Source of the DNA: JADJPL01 sp040382095
Lineage (GTDB): Bacteria; Bacteroidota; Bacteroidia; Chitinophagales; Saprospiraceae
Assembly: GCA_040382095.1 (NCBI GenBank)
Contig: JBEIGB010000055.1
Span: 1 to 25,235 of the forward strand
DNA length: 25,235 nucleotides
Reading direction: 5' to 3'
This document shows positions 17,783 through 25,235 of this stretch, in pieces; positions within the stretch are counted from its first letter, which is position 1; each line of letters begins with the position of its first letter. The notes under the pieces were generated by a model. That model did no database searches. It was given only the letters and a program-made list of their open reading frames with translations, and was not told where the DNA came from. Made by a program: the position numbers and the translations under genes.

Positions 17783-18142
17783 TCAATCGGCACGGCGCAT
17801 AAACAGGTGGATGATCCCTCCCCTGGATACTACTTCAATCTCATGCATGCCGTCTTCGCTGTTCAGGATGAGGCCGCCCTGCCGCATGGAGGCAGTAGAT
17901 TTCATATCCATCATCCCAAACCACATTTCCTTCCCAATCAAATAGGCCTCCTCTATAGTCACCCCCTTGTTGAACCGGATCGTATATTCAGAACCCCCTT
18001 CGCCTGCGTTAACCTCAACTTCGTCGCCGTTGGCGTAGCTTTGTTTGAAGTGCTGATAGGTTGTTTCATAACGCTCCAGTTCGACCTTAGGGCCTTTGGG
18101 TGCGCTGTGATGGATCAGATAGCGTTCCTGGATGCTCATCAT
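17783..18142 (-). CDS. Hypothetical protein, probable displaced C-terminal half of the SH3 protein
   Basis: A 119-residue frame beginning MMSIQERYLIHHSAPKGP and ending HLFMRRAD. It has no signal peptide or membrane segment, and I recognise no family. It overlaps the SH3 gene by four bases (ATGA), as coupled genes do. However, the same frame stays open upstream of its ATG as PASLPNGDDPKDPGGMMS. If one copy of an 8-base duplication in the SH3 gene is removed, the two frames join into one 245-residue protein. I therefore think it is more likely the C-terminal domain of a broken or phase-variable gene than an independent gene. It converges on the DUF2231 gene 23 bases away. Confidence 0.6.
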   Translation of the reverse strand: MMSIQERYLIHHSAPKGPKVELERYETTYQHFKQSYANGDEVEVNAGEGGSEYTIRFNKGVTIEEAYLIGKEMWFGMMDMKSTASMRQGGLILNSEDGMHEIEVVSRGGIIHLFMRRAD

Positions 18143-18528
18143 ACCTCCGGGATCCTTCGGATCGTCCCCATTTGGCAGGCTGGCAGGCTGGCGGGGGTTT
18201 TATATTTCGAGAGATAGCCATCAAACACAAAGCCTTCCTGCCCTTTTGCCGTGCGTACCTTCACCCAAAAGCCTTTGATCGTAAAACCCTTGACGACTTC
18301 CACACTAAACGGGGTTTTTCGAAATCCTTCTGCAAGTACGGTGATCTGCGTACCATAACTCAGTGTAATCAATTTTTTTCCGGTCGGAGATGGCGTATCG
18401 CGCAAAACAAGCCCACTGGCCGCATGGACATTGAGCTTATCCCCGGCTTTATAGGCGCCGATGGAATAGCTGGAATAGGGTAGGGCGGTAGCCATCAGGA
18501 AAATCAGTGGGATCAAATAAATTTTCAT
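18139..18528 (-). CDS. Exported SH3-domain protein, apparently frameshifted near its end
   Basis: A 129-residue frame with a signal peptide (MKIYLIPLIFLMATALPYSS) and one bacterial SH3-like domain: GDKLNVHAASGLVLRDTPS is the typical first strand and RT loop, and FWVKVRTAKGQEGFVFDGYLSK is the typical end. Such domains in exported proteins often bind cell-wall or protein ligands. The final residues, ACQMGTIRRIPEV, follow an 8-base tandem duplication and look like an out-of-frame tail, because removing one copy continues the reading frame through SLPNGDDPKDPGG into the next frame. It lies 45 bases downstream of the pectate-lyase-like gene in the same direction. Confidence 0.75.
   Translation of the reverse strand: MKIYLIPLIFLMATALPYSSYSIGAYKAGDKLNVHAASGLVLRDTPSPTGKKLITLSYGTQITVLAEGFRKTPFSVEVVKGFTIKGFWVKVRTAKGQEGFVFDGYLSKYKTPASLPACQMGTIRRIPEV
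18173..18188. repeat. 8-bp tandem duplication inside the SH3 gene
   Basis: TGGCAGGC occurs twice in tandem (18173-18180 and 18181-18188), followed by a partial third copy TGGCGGGG. On the coding strand the repeated unit is GCCTGCCA. Eight bases is not a multiple of three, so the copy number decides whether the SH3 frame continues into the downstream frame or ends at the TGA at 18141-18139. Confidence 0.9.
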
Positions 18529-18573
18529 TTTAAAAGATATTTAGGTGTGATTAAATAAAGCACAAAACAGCGG

Positions 18574-20388
18574 CTAAAACACAGCTATCTTTCCAGTGAA
18601 TATCGTTTGTCCGCCGGTAATCTGCAAAAAGTAAACGCCGTTGGGCAAATGGCTAAGTGACTCCTCGCTGTTGGGTTCCACAATTGGAAAAGTATGTACG
18701 ACCCTGCCGGTGATATCGCTGATATGGACTAAAAAACGTCCGGAAAAAGAATTGGGGAACGCTGTAAAAAGGGTTTTTTCCGGACCTATAAAGGCGGAAG
18801 GCGCATCCGGACAAGTGCCGCTTTGGCCTGTAACCGGGCACAGCGTTTTTACCGGGGTCACCTGGCCGTTCACCAGGGTACTGGCCAGTTGATTCAGATA
18901 ACATTCCAGGTTGGTATAGCCCTGCATACCTGTCAAAGCCTGTGAAAGCTGCGTTCCGTTATGGTCTGCGAGGTTGGGGTTAAGCCCATTGGCACTTTCC
19001 CAAACATCCGGCATACCATCTTTATCCGTGTCGGACAGGGTAGGAGGGGGGGAGGTAAAGTCCATTCTGAAAGCGTCCTGATAGTAGTCAACCCCGTCCA
19101 CTGGCTTGCTGTCCATCGTATTTGTACTTAGCGGCGCGAGCAGCCGCCGGTTCATAGGGTCGCGCCTTGTAAGACTAAAGGCATTAAATGCCCCGACGTT
19201 GGCGGTCATATATTCGCGCAGCTGGGCTGCAGGGGTATAGGTAACTAAAGGAAAAGGATGCCGTACAGTCCTGCGTTGTGCAGTACCGCTCTCGGTACCC
19301 GGGCCGTAACGGCAAAAATCATTACAGCAATAAAAAAGCTGGTAGTCTGAAAATGACGGATAGCGCGCCATGGTATTACCTGAAACAAAAAACTGGTTGT
19401 CGCGGTTATTGAGCAGGTCAAAATTAAAAAACGGACCACAATATGTACTTCTGGCAATTGCGTGGTTACCGACGAAGTTGGCAAAAACATCGTGATAAGC
19501 CGTGGTGTTGGAGGGGCTAAATCCTGCGCCGTAATAGATCTGGATGTTAGGATCCCAGAGTAGATTATTGGAGTATTCCAGTCGGAACGGGCGGGTTAAA
19601 CAGGTCTGGTCACCGGGTTTTTCGCCGGACTCCTCGCAGGTGATTTCCGGCATACGGCCTCCGATACGGTTCCATAAATTGTGGTGCAGCGTTATCGAAT
19701 CTTTAGGGTGTTCTGCTGTAGAATAATTAATCAACATTCCGCCGAGATCAAAGTGCCCACCGAGTGTTTCTGCAAGCATACAGTTGGAGAGGGTTACCCT
19801 GGAGCTTCTGGATATCTGGATGCATTCGTCAATGGCATTGGCAAAGGAACAATGATCAATGACTACATCGCGCGCACCATCGAGACGCAGCGCATCATCG
19901 AGCACCCAGCCTTTTCCGGGGCGTGTACTTTCGCGGCCCGGCCTGGAGTTTAGGTGTCGGATAATGACATTGCGTGCTCTGCCTGCCGGCTCGTAAAAAT
20001 CATCCAGGATAATTCCGCGTACGATAATCCCCCCGGGGGATGTTTGTCCCGCGATATAACAATCTCCCCAGGTAATTTCGGCAGCGCAGTCTATAATCCC
20101 ACTTACGGCAAAAAGGATATACTTCGGCCCCTGTTTGCTTAAAGCATCGTTCAACGAACCCGGCCCGGAACAGTTGAGGTTGGTCACATAATATACGGCA
20201 CCTCCGCGGCCACCTGTAGTCGTTAGGGTGCCAAAGCCTTCCGATCCTGGGAAAGCAGGAATTTGCGCCGCAATTTTTGCCGCAACGCACCACGATGAAA
20301 GTAAAAAGATATAGCGGATGGTTTTCCTTGTGTAAAGCGATGAAAAGGGCAGGACTGGTCTGCGTGAAAAAAGATGCACTGCTTTCAT
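18574..20388 (-). CDS. Secreted pectate-lyase-like beta-helix protein with T9SS sorting domain
   Basis: From the ATG at 20388 the protein has 604 residues. The signal peptide is long (hydrophobic IRYIFLLSSWCVAAKIAAQ, cleavage near residue 42). It is followed by FPGSEGFG and TGGRGG, the usual start of family 1 pectate-lyase-like beta-helices. VVIDHCSFANAIDECIQI (175-192), SRVTLSNC and HHNLWNRIGGRMPE (235-248) match that fold, and R245 is the candidate catalytic arginine. A calcium-binding type-3 repeat, DTDKDGMPDVWESANGLNP, lies at 453-471. The last 67 residues (FTAFPNSFSGRF, ISDITGRVVH, LPNGVYFLQI) form a T9SS sorting domain. The frame opens further upstream, at 20565, but that would overlap the receptor gene, so I use Met60. 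It is 19 bases downstream of the TonB receptor gene and probably cotranscribed. True pectate cleavage is not proven. Confidence 0.85.
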   Translation of the reverse strand: MKAVHLFSRRPVLPFSSLYTRKTIRYIFLLSSWCVAAKIAAQIPAFPGSEGFGTLTTTGGRGGAVYYVTNLNCSGPGSLNDALSKQGPKYILFAVSGIIDCAAEITWGDCYIAGQTSPGGIIVRGIILDDFYEPAGRARNVIIRHLNSRPGRESTRPGKGWVLDDALRLDGARDVVIDHCSFANAIDECIQISRSSRVTLSNCMLAETLGGHFDLGGMLINYSTAEHPKDSITLHHNLWNRIGGRMPEITCEESGEKPGDQTCLTRPFRLEYSNNLLWDPNIQIYYGAGFSPSNTTAYHDVFANFVGNHAIARSTYCGPFFNFDLLNNRDNQFFVSGNTMARYPSFSDYQLFYCCNDFCRYGPGTESGTAQRRTVRHPFPLVTYTPAAQLREYMTANVGAFNAFSLTRRDPMNRRLLAPLSTNTMDSKPVDGVDYYQDAFRMDFTSPPPTLSDTDKDGMPDVWESANGLNPNLADHNGTQLSQALTGMQGYTNLECYLNQLASTLVNGQVTPVKTLCPVTGQSGTCPDAPSAFIGPEKTLFTAFPNSFSGRFLVHISDITGRVVHTFPIVEPNSEESLSHLPNGVYFLQITGGQTIFTGKIAVF

Positions 20389-20407
20389 AAATCCAGTTTT
20401 ATTACAC

Positions 20408-22636
20408 CTAAAAAACGGAATCTGCTGCGCGTCGGTTATGGGCCTGGAAATTACTCCGCAGTGTGATCCGGAAATTTCTGCCGGGGCTGCTGACACCCGA
20501 AGCAAAGATGCGGTAGTTGGTATCCAGCACGTTCTCGCATGCAAGCTGCAAATCCAGCTGGTCATTGAAGCTATAACCCACGCGCAGGTTCAGGGTATTC
20601 CATGCAGGCATACCATCTGATGTGGCATATCGCTCGTTATCTTCAGCATTGAGCAGATAGTCTTTGATGTCTTTTGTGCCGTTGAAGACCCACCATGCCT
20701 CGGCCTGGAATTTCGGGGCCCCATAGCGCAGGGATACCTGCCCAAATATAGGAGGGATATGGTCAAGGGGCCTGCTGCCGGCCTCTTCCAGAATACGGCC
20801 CCGGGTATAGGTGAGGGTACTGCGCAGGATCCAGGTGGGGGCAAGAAAGACATCCAGGCTGGTATTGAAGCCCGTGATGAATGCCCTGCGGTTATTCTGA
20901 CTGGCCATCACCCGGCTTATAATACCGTCGTATTCAACACTGTCCCGGTCATTAAAGCGAAAAGGTTCCAGGACGATGGCATTCGTCAGGTGGGTGTAAA
21001 AGCCCGCTGCCTGCCATTTTATTGCTTTCCCCATCCACTGCAGCAGGTTCAATTCGGCATTCGCCGTATGCTCCGGGCGAATGTCTGGGTTGGGGACGAT
21101 CAGCATCCCGGGTACGGTTTCGAATACCTTGCCCAGGTCGTCCACGTTGGGCGCCCGAAACCCTGTGGACAATGAAACAGCAGCCCGGGTACGGTCGTGA
21201 GGCAAATAAACAAGGCCCAGGGCACCACTGAGTGCCTGGTTGCGCTGACTGGCGCTGCGGTAAGGAAAAGGGAAAAACGCATCCTCGCCAAAGTCGGCAT
21301 CGAGTGCGATGAAATTGAACCGGAAGCCCGCATTAGCGATCCACTGGTCGGAAAGTTTGATTTTATCCTGGCCATACAGGGCAAAGCTATTCATTGTGCT
21401 ACCATTGCGTGGGTAGCGCGTATCAGAGGGGGATTGTGCGCCGGTCAGAATGTCCATGAAATAAGCAGTGGACCCCACCCAGTTTAGATAGGCTTCCGCT
21501 CCCAAAACCACCTCGTGCCGACGGATATTTTTTATCCCACTAACCTCAAGCGAAGCTACCCGCACATCTTCGAACTGGCGCTTTATCAAATCGTTGCCAA
21601 ATCTGCGGGAATGGCGGCTTTCCCGTGCATTTTGGTATGCAGCGACCAGATTGGTGTTGTTAAAAAAACGCCCCGGGCGGCTGTCGCTAAGGTTATAGCT
21701 GAGCATCAGCCGCTCCTCCGGGCCATAGTACCATTCGGCGAAGCGGGGTAAACGGTTGGTACCGATTTCAGAAAGACGGTCGTACCGGGGCACGTCGGAA
21801 CTATTGGAATACTGAAAATTCAGGGTATGAGAAATGAAAGGACTGGGTTCAAAACGGAATTTTTGCAGAAAATCATACTGGGAATAGGCCGTGCCCACCT
21901 GACTATCGGGATTCGGATTCGATAGGACAACATCCTTATTGTTCTCCCTTCCGGCATAAATCAACCGTTTGCCAAAATCCGGGTATGCACTTTTCCGGAC
22001 GCTGCCTTGTAAAATATCTCCAAAATCCGAAAACGTAAAGCTGCTCAGGCTGGCAAAAGACTTGCCACCCAGGTTAATATCGGCATGGGCGGTTTTCTCG
22101 GCAGTGGCCGAGCTGTAACGGAAAAAGGCGCTGCCGCCGGTTGTATTAGTCTCAGGACTTTTGGTCGTAAAGTGCATCACACCACCGAGGGCATCGCTAC
22201 CATATCGCACGGATGCAGGCCCGTACAGGATTTCCAGTTTTTCCAAAATGGAGTTATCTATCCGCAGCACATTCTGCAGATGCCCACCGCGGAATATGGC
22301 ATTATTCAGGCGTACGCCATCGATATGGATTAGCACTTTGTTGGCTTCAAAACCACGGATGATAGGGCTTCCGCCGCCGCCCTGGCTCCGCTGTACCAGA
22401 ATATTGCCAGTATTCTGCAGTACATCGGCCGAAGTTGGTGCATTCTGCCAGGCCATCTGTTTACTACCAATAATTTGGACAATCTGGGCAACCTCTCTTT
22501 TTGAAGAAGAAAAACCCGTTGCCGAAACCACCATTTCGTCTAGCAAGACTTTTAGATCGGTAGTATCCGTTTCTTGTGCCTGCAGGAATAAAATCCCAAG
22601 AACTTGAAAAAAAGTAAACAGATAGATTCTTTTCAT
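20408..22636 (-). CDS. TonB-dependent outer membrane receptor (haem/siderophore type)
   Basis: A 742-residue receptor with signal peptide (MKRIYLFTFFQVLGILFLQAQ), a TonB-box-like DEMVVSATGF (residues 33-42), a plug with IIRGFEANKVLIHIDGVRLN and ILYGPASVRYGSDALGGVM, and a beta-barrel. It lacks the N-terminal carboxypeptidase-D-like domain of SusC and has no SusD partner, so it is the BtuB/FepA/haem type. SSDVPRYDRL, YGPEERLMLSYN and FRAP (493-496) with NPDI (516-519) resemble haemoglobin receptors, but no histidine lies between the FRAP and NPDI boxes, where haem receptors usually have one. The substrate may therefore be something else. Its operon partner is a pectate-lyase-like secreted protein, which opens the possibility of oligosaccharide uptake. 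A weak -7-like box TTCATTTG lies about 70 bases upstream. Confidence 0.92.
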   Translation of the reverse strand: MKRIYLFTFFQVLGILFLQAQETDTTDLKVLLDEMVVSATGFSSSKREVAQIVQIIGSKQMAWQNAPTSADVLQNTGNILVQRSQGGGGSPIIRGFEANKVLIHIDGVRLNNAIFRGGHLQNVLRIDNSILEKLEILYGPASVRYGSDALGGVMHFTTKSPETNTTGGSAFFRYSSATAEKTAHADINLGGKSFASLSSFTFSDFGDILQGSVRKSAYPDFGKRLIYAGRENNKDVVLSNPNPDSQVGTAYSQYDFLQKFRFEPSPFISHTLNFQYSNSSDVPRYDRLSEIGTNRLPRFAEWYYGPEERLMLSYNLSDSRPGRFFNNTNLVAAYQNARESRHSRRFGNDLIKRQFEDVRVASLEVSGIKNIRRHEVVLGAEAYLNWVGSTAYFMDILTGAQSPSDTRYPRNGSTMNSFALYGQDKIKLSDQWIANAGFRFNFIALDADFGEDAFFPFPYRSASQRNQALSGALGLVYLPHDRTRAAVSLSTGFRAPNVDDLGKVFETVPGMLIVPNPDIRPEHTANAELNLLQWMGKAIKWQAAGFYTHLTNAIVLEPFRFNDRDSVEYDGIISRVMASQNNRRAFITGFNTSLDVFLAPTWILRSTLTYTRGRILEEAGSRPLDHIPPIFGQVSLRYGAPKFQAEAWWVFNGTKDIKDYLLNAEDNERYATSDGMPAWNTLNLRVGYSFNDQLDLQLACENVLDTNYRIFASGVSSPGRNFRITLRSNFQAHNRRAADSVF

Positions 22637-22911
22637 GGGTGGAAAAGTTACCGTTGTTTTCCCTTATTTCAGCTTTTATTTTCCTGGATGGGAAAGTACG
22701 GCCGGGAACAAATGAAAAATAGTCGCAATACCCCACATAATTAGCATTTTTTTCTTTGGAGAGGGTTAAATCGGTCTTTTATTTTTTGAAAGGGTACACA
22801 ATTTCCGATGAAGAAATCGGGGAAAGTTCTTTGGAATCCAGAAAAAGGGAAAAAAAAGGTAATTTAGGTATATATAATTGATTATCAATAATTTTATAGG
22901 CTGATAAAATA
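22637..22911. other. AT-rich spacer between amidase and TonB receptor genes
   Basis: This 275-base spacer holds no gene I can support. It should contain the amidase transcript end and the receptor promoter. Next to the amidase stop, GATAAAA and TTTTATC can form a weak AT-only stem overlapping the stop codon. At 22877-22889, ATTGATTATCAAT is a 6-1-6 palindrome reminiscent of Fur-type operators. It is about 240 bases before the receptor start, which is far for an operator. Purine-rich runs occupy 22840-22860. Confidence 0.4.
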
Positions 22912-24849
22912 TTATTCTGTTTTATCCAAAGTCATCCGAAGATAATTTTCAATGCCATTGAAAATATGTTGAGCAAGTTGTTGGCGAAATACCGGATCGG
23001 CCAGTTTTTCTTCGTCTTCGGCATGAGAGAGAAATGCCAGTTCCACCAATATACTTGGTTGGCTACTCATTCGGGTCACATGATAATTGAAAGCGCCAAC
23101 CATGCCGAATTCTTTTAGTGGTAACTCCAACAGGGATTGGTAAACGCTTTTTGCAAATGGTTCCCAGAGCGGATTGTGATAATAGGTGCTCACGCCATTC
23201 GCACCGAGATAGCCACCTCCGCCCGAGTTGGAATGAATGCTAAGGTGTAGATGCGGCTGATAGCGCTCTGCCTGGCTGCGCTTCTCTTCCAGGGTCATGT
23301 AGGAATCGTCCGGCCGGATTTGCAAAACCTCCATACCGGCTTCTCTGCATAAGGCTTCCAGGCGAAGGGAAACATCCAGGTTGACCTCCTTTTCCAGCAG
23401 CCCTGATAAACCCTCTGCTCCGGTATTCCACCCCCCGTGCCCGGCTTCTATAGAAACCTTCAGGCCCTTCCAGGGCTGTTGGTGTGCTGTTTGAGCAATA
23501 ACTGGTGGGTAATTGACCCGCAATACCAGGTTTTTTTGTTCCGGTGACAGGGTATAGCCCCACTGAAAGCGGGATTTCAACCGCACCTGTAGTTCATAGG
23601 TTTCTGGCGCTATTTGTTCCCAGGTCACCAGTTCGATGGCACGAAGGCCCTCCCGGTGGGTCATCCAGGTACTACTGCTTCGTACCCCGAACAATCGGAT
23701 GCGGAGTGCCATTCCACCTGGAAGGACTTCGATGGTATAGGGCACTGGTTCTGGATAGGGGATTCGGACAACATCGGCCCTGGCGCCAGGTGATACACCG
23801 ACTGACTGGAGGAAATATTGCGGCCGGGGCATACTCGGTGGCAATACTTCTACTGCGCTCTCCGGAACCATACCTTCACGGAGCGCATCCAGGCGAACGC
23901 GGTAATAGTTGCCCACTTTCCCTGAGGTTTGAAAGATTATCCCTTTCGGGAATTCCCCTACCAACGGGCTTCCCAGGCGGATAGGGCCCAGGTTTAATGA
24001 AAGGGGGGTTTTATCCTGGATACTGCGCACAAGTGGAAATGCCCCCGGAAGGTCGGTCCGGACCTCAATCGGCATGCGCATCCGTAAAGATTTCGCACCG
24101 CCTTCCAGGATTACCTCCACGTGGTATGCCCTGCCAGGTTTGACCAGGTCCATAGCGAGGGTAGTATGATAAATGCTGTAATCGGCAAAATCTTTACGCG
24201 CCATTTCCTTTCGCAGCCCTCCCGGATGCAGGAGCAGGAAGGCCCGTTGCCCTTTACTGCCCTCAAAGGAAAAAGACAGCATATCGGCAGAAATTCCGCT
24301 CCAGTCCTGCTTCGGAGAAAAGGAAGTGGTATCGAGCCAAAGCGGCAAGGCGGGGCGGGTGGGTTCACGGCGCACATAGCGGATATCGCGCAGATAAGCC
24401 GAGGTGCTGCCATCAGGGAATTCGGCTTCCACAGACACCTGGTTCAACCCCTCCTGAAATTGAAGGTCTTTGAAAAATACCCCTGTCTTGTATTGTTTCA
24501 CCTCCCCGCCCTGGATCCGGGTTTTGGCAGGGTAGGGGGCCTGTGCCAGCAGGGCAAACCCCGGTGTGTAAACAGTGTCGGCAGGGAAGCGGCGCAAGCG
24601 GATGCGCCCATCTGCTGAAACGCTGTCAGCCGGTCGCCCGGGGGTAATCCCCATGGATAATTCACCCGCAGGAACAGGAGAAATACAAGAAGTCAGGAAC
24701 CCCATCACAGATGCTACGAGCACCAGGATAATTCCATTAGACAACTTCCAGGCCCCAGGATACCAATCTGGAATGCTAAAGCGCCAGAGAAAGTCAACAG
24801 AAGGGATTTCCCCCTGGGCCTGTATGCGATAACGGGTCCTTTTTGCCAT
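22912..24849 (-). CDS. N-acetylmuramoyl-L-alanine amidase (Amidase_3) with long N-terminal region
   Basis: A 645-residue cell-wall amidase that should cleave the bond between MurNAc and L-alanine in peptidoglycan. The catalytic domain is residues 462-640: KVSIEAGHGG gives zinc ligand H471, LLEKEVNL gives E486, HLHLSIHSNS gives H539 and ILVELAFLSH gives the catalytic E604. Before it, residues of roughly 345-450 look like a beta-rich AMIN-like region (ALRIRLFGV, GYTLSPEQKNLVLRVNYPP). Residues of roughly 293-336 look like an SH3-type domain (GKVGNYYRVRL, EGMVPESAVEVLP). The N-terminus has an unusually long 37-residue lead before a hydrophobic segment ending in lipobox FLTSC (Cys55), so it is either a lipoprotein or a signal-anchored protein. 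Its upstream region contains four 36-base tandem repeats, which may affect expression. Confidence 0.92.
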   Translation of the reverse strand: MAKRTRYRIQAQGEIPSVDFLWRFSIPDWYPGAWKLSNGIILVLVASVMGFLTSCISPVPAGELSMGITPGRPADSVSADGRIRLRRFPADTVYTPGFALLAQAPYPAKTRIQGGEVKQYKTGVFFKDLQFQEGLNQVSVEAEFPDGSTSAYLRDIRYVRREPTRPALPLWLDTTSFSPKQDWSGISADMLSFSFEGSKGQRAFLLLHPGGLRKEMARKDFADYSIYHTTLAMDLVKPGRAYHVEVILEGGAKSLRMRMPIEVRTDLPGAFPLVRSIQDKTPLSLNLGPIRLGSPLVGEFPKGIIFQTSGKVGNYYRVRLDALREGMVPESAVEVLPPSMPRPQYFLQSVGVSPGARADVVRIPYPEPVPYTIEVLPGGMALRIRLFGVRSSSTWMTHREGLRAIELVTWEQIAPETYELQVRLKSRFQWGYTLSPEQKNLVLRVNYPPVIAQTAHQQPWKGLKVSIEAGHGGWNTGAEGLSGLLEKEVNLDVSLRLEALCREAGMEVLQIRPDDSYMTLEEKRSQAERYQPHLHLSIHSNSGGGGYLGANGVSTYYHNPLWEPFAKSVYQSLLELPLKEFGMVGAFNYHVTRMSSQPSILVELAFLSHAEDEEKLADPVFRQQLAQHIFNGIENYLRMTLDKTE

Positions 24850-24862
24850 AGTTGTTTTTTTA

Positions 24863-24895
24863 TAAAGATTGAGTACTAAAACCGTTTTCTCACAA
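24863..24895 (-). promoter_or_regulatory. Candidate promoter of the amidase gene
   Basis: On the minus strand, TTG (24895-24893) is followed after 22 bases by AATCTTTA (24870-24863), which is two mismatches from TAnnTTTG. The TTG lies inside the gene-proximal copy of the 36-base repeat. Transcription would start only a few bases before the ATG at 24849, giving an almost leaderless message, so the assignment is weak. Confidence 0.3.
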
Positions 24896-25029
24896 AGATT
24901 TTACGACAGGTTGTACACAAATTTCTCACAAAGATTTTACGACAGGTTGTACACAAATTTCTCACAAAGATTTTACGACAGGTTGTACACAAATTTCTCA
25001 CAAAGATTTTACGCCGGGTTATACACAAA
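24886..25029. repeat. Four tandem copies of a 36-bp repeat upstream of the amidase gene
   Basis: Copies lie at 24886-24921, 24922-24957, 24958-24993 and 24994-25029. The first three are identical; the fourth, farthest from the amidase gene, differs in ACGCCGGGTTAT versus ACGACAGGTTGT. On the minus strand each unit has TTTGTGTACAACCTG, then 17 bases after its TTG comes AATCTTTG, one mismatch from the -7 consensus TAnnTTTG. There are no spacers, so it is not a CRISPR. Both strands stay open because 36 is a multiple of three, but I do not regard those frames as genes. Confidence 0.95.
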
Positions 25030-25146
25030 TAATATTTTTGCTGCGCACCAGGCACAAAAATAACCTTTTTCAGAGTACGCAAAATGTGTGCCCGGAGCAG
25101 GAATAGAATAATTAAGATTTTCCTATAATTAATATTATGTTAAATA

Positions 25147-25235
25147 GACGGGAGACGGGAGACGGGAGACGGGAGACGGGAGACGGGAGACGGGAGACGG
25201 GAGACGGGGGACGGGGGACGGGGGACGGTGGACGG
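25147..25235 (+). repeat. Heptanucleotide tandem array, truncated by the window end
   Basis: Eight perfect GACGGGA units, three GACGGGG, one GACGGTG and a partial unit run to the last base, so the true length is unknown. It is the same unit family as the array at 5238-5342 but on the opposite strand and much purer. Runs of three to five G separated by AGAC or AC-type loops match the G-quadruplex pattern. The flank from 25030 to 25146 is AT-rich and shows no gene. Confidence 0.95.

Noticed and set aside
20389..20565. Upstream extension of the pectate-lyase-like frame by 59 codons
   Set aside because: It would overlap the TonB receptor's 3' end and lacks a signal peptide at its start; the ATG at 20388 is followed by one.
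24886..25029. Possible CRISPR array (36-base repeats)
   Set aside because: The units are directly adjacent with no spacers, and no cas gene is present.
24869..25063. Open frame of 64 codons on the plus strand (and a 68-codon one on the minus strand) through the 36-bp repeats, with repeated 12-residue units
   Set aside because: The frame is open only because the period is 36 bases; it begins at TTG, has no leader signal, and both strands are open equally. The repeat is better explained as upstream DNA of the amidase gene.

Overview
The window looks like part of a Bacteroidota chromosome of moderately high GC. The evidence is a SusC/SusD pair, type IX secretion (T9SS) C-terminal domains on two secreted proteins, a Bacteroidetes-type -7 box (TAnnTTTG) before susC, and little Shine-Dalgarno signal. 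A Saprospiria- or Cytophagales-like source is my guess; no rRNA or marker gene is present to settle it. I see 14 protein genes, no tRNA or rRNA gene, no integrase or transposase, and no CRISPR array. Nearly every product carries an export signal, so this is a cell-envelope and nutrient-acquisition region.

Layout. (1) 65-1240, plus: a class V aminotransferase. (2) 1326-10018, minus, in transcription order: susC-like receptor, SusD-like lipoprotein, a heptanucleotide repeat array, a nitroreductase, a palindrome-rich spacer, and a large exported Asp-box (BNR/VPS10-like) protein. (3) 10019-10466: a 448-base spacer holding the susC promoter, a composite palindromic element and a candidate promoter for the next gene. 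(4) 10467-17759, plus: a T9SS-targeted N-formylglutamate-amidohydrolase-like protein, then a tight three-gene operon of planctomycete type (PSCyt1/DUF1549/DUF1553 cytochrome, Tat-exported DUF1501 protein, DUF2231 membrane cytochrome with chitobiase-C-like domain). (5) 17783-24849, minus: a cell-wall amidase, a TonB-dependent receptor with a T9SS-exported pectate-lyase-like protein, and an SH3 protein plus a small unknown protein. These last two look like one gene split by an 8-bp duplication. (6) 24850-25235: four copies of a 36-bp tandem repeat before the amidase gene, then a second heptamer array running off the window.

How the genes may work together (inference). SusC/SusD would capture an oligomeric nutrient at the outer membrane, with the Asp-box protein as a possible exported partner. 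The DUF1553/DUF1501/DUF2231 proteins form a conserved set of exported, haem-binding proteins of unknown substrate. The receptor and lyase pair may couple extracellular polysaccharide cleavage or binding to uptake.

The most notable non-coding signals are the two heptamer arrays on opposite strands (the right one is an ideal G-quadruplex motif), the 36-bp repeats carrying promoter-like sequence before the amidase gene, the palindromic elements near 4.3 kb and 10.1 kb that share GGGGTTKTGT termini, and the 8-bp duplication near 18.18 kb.
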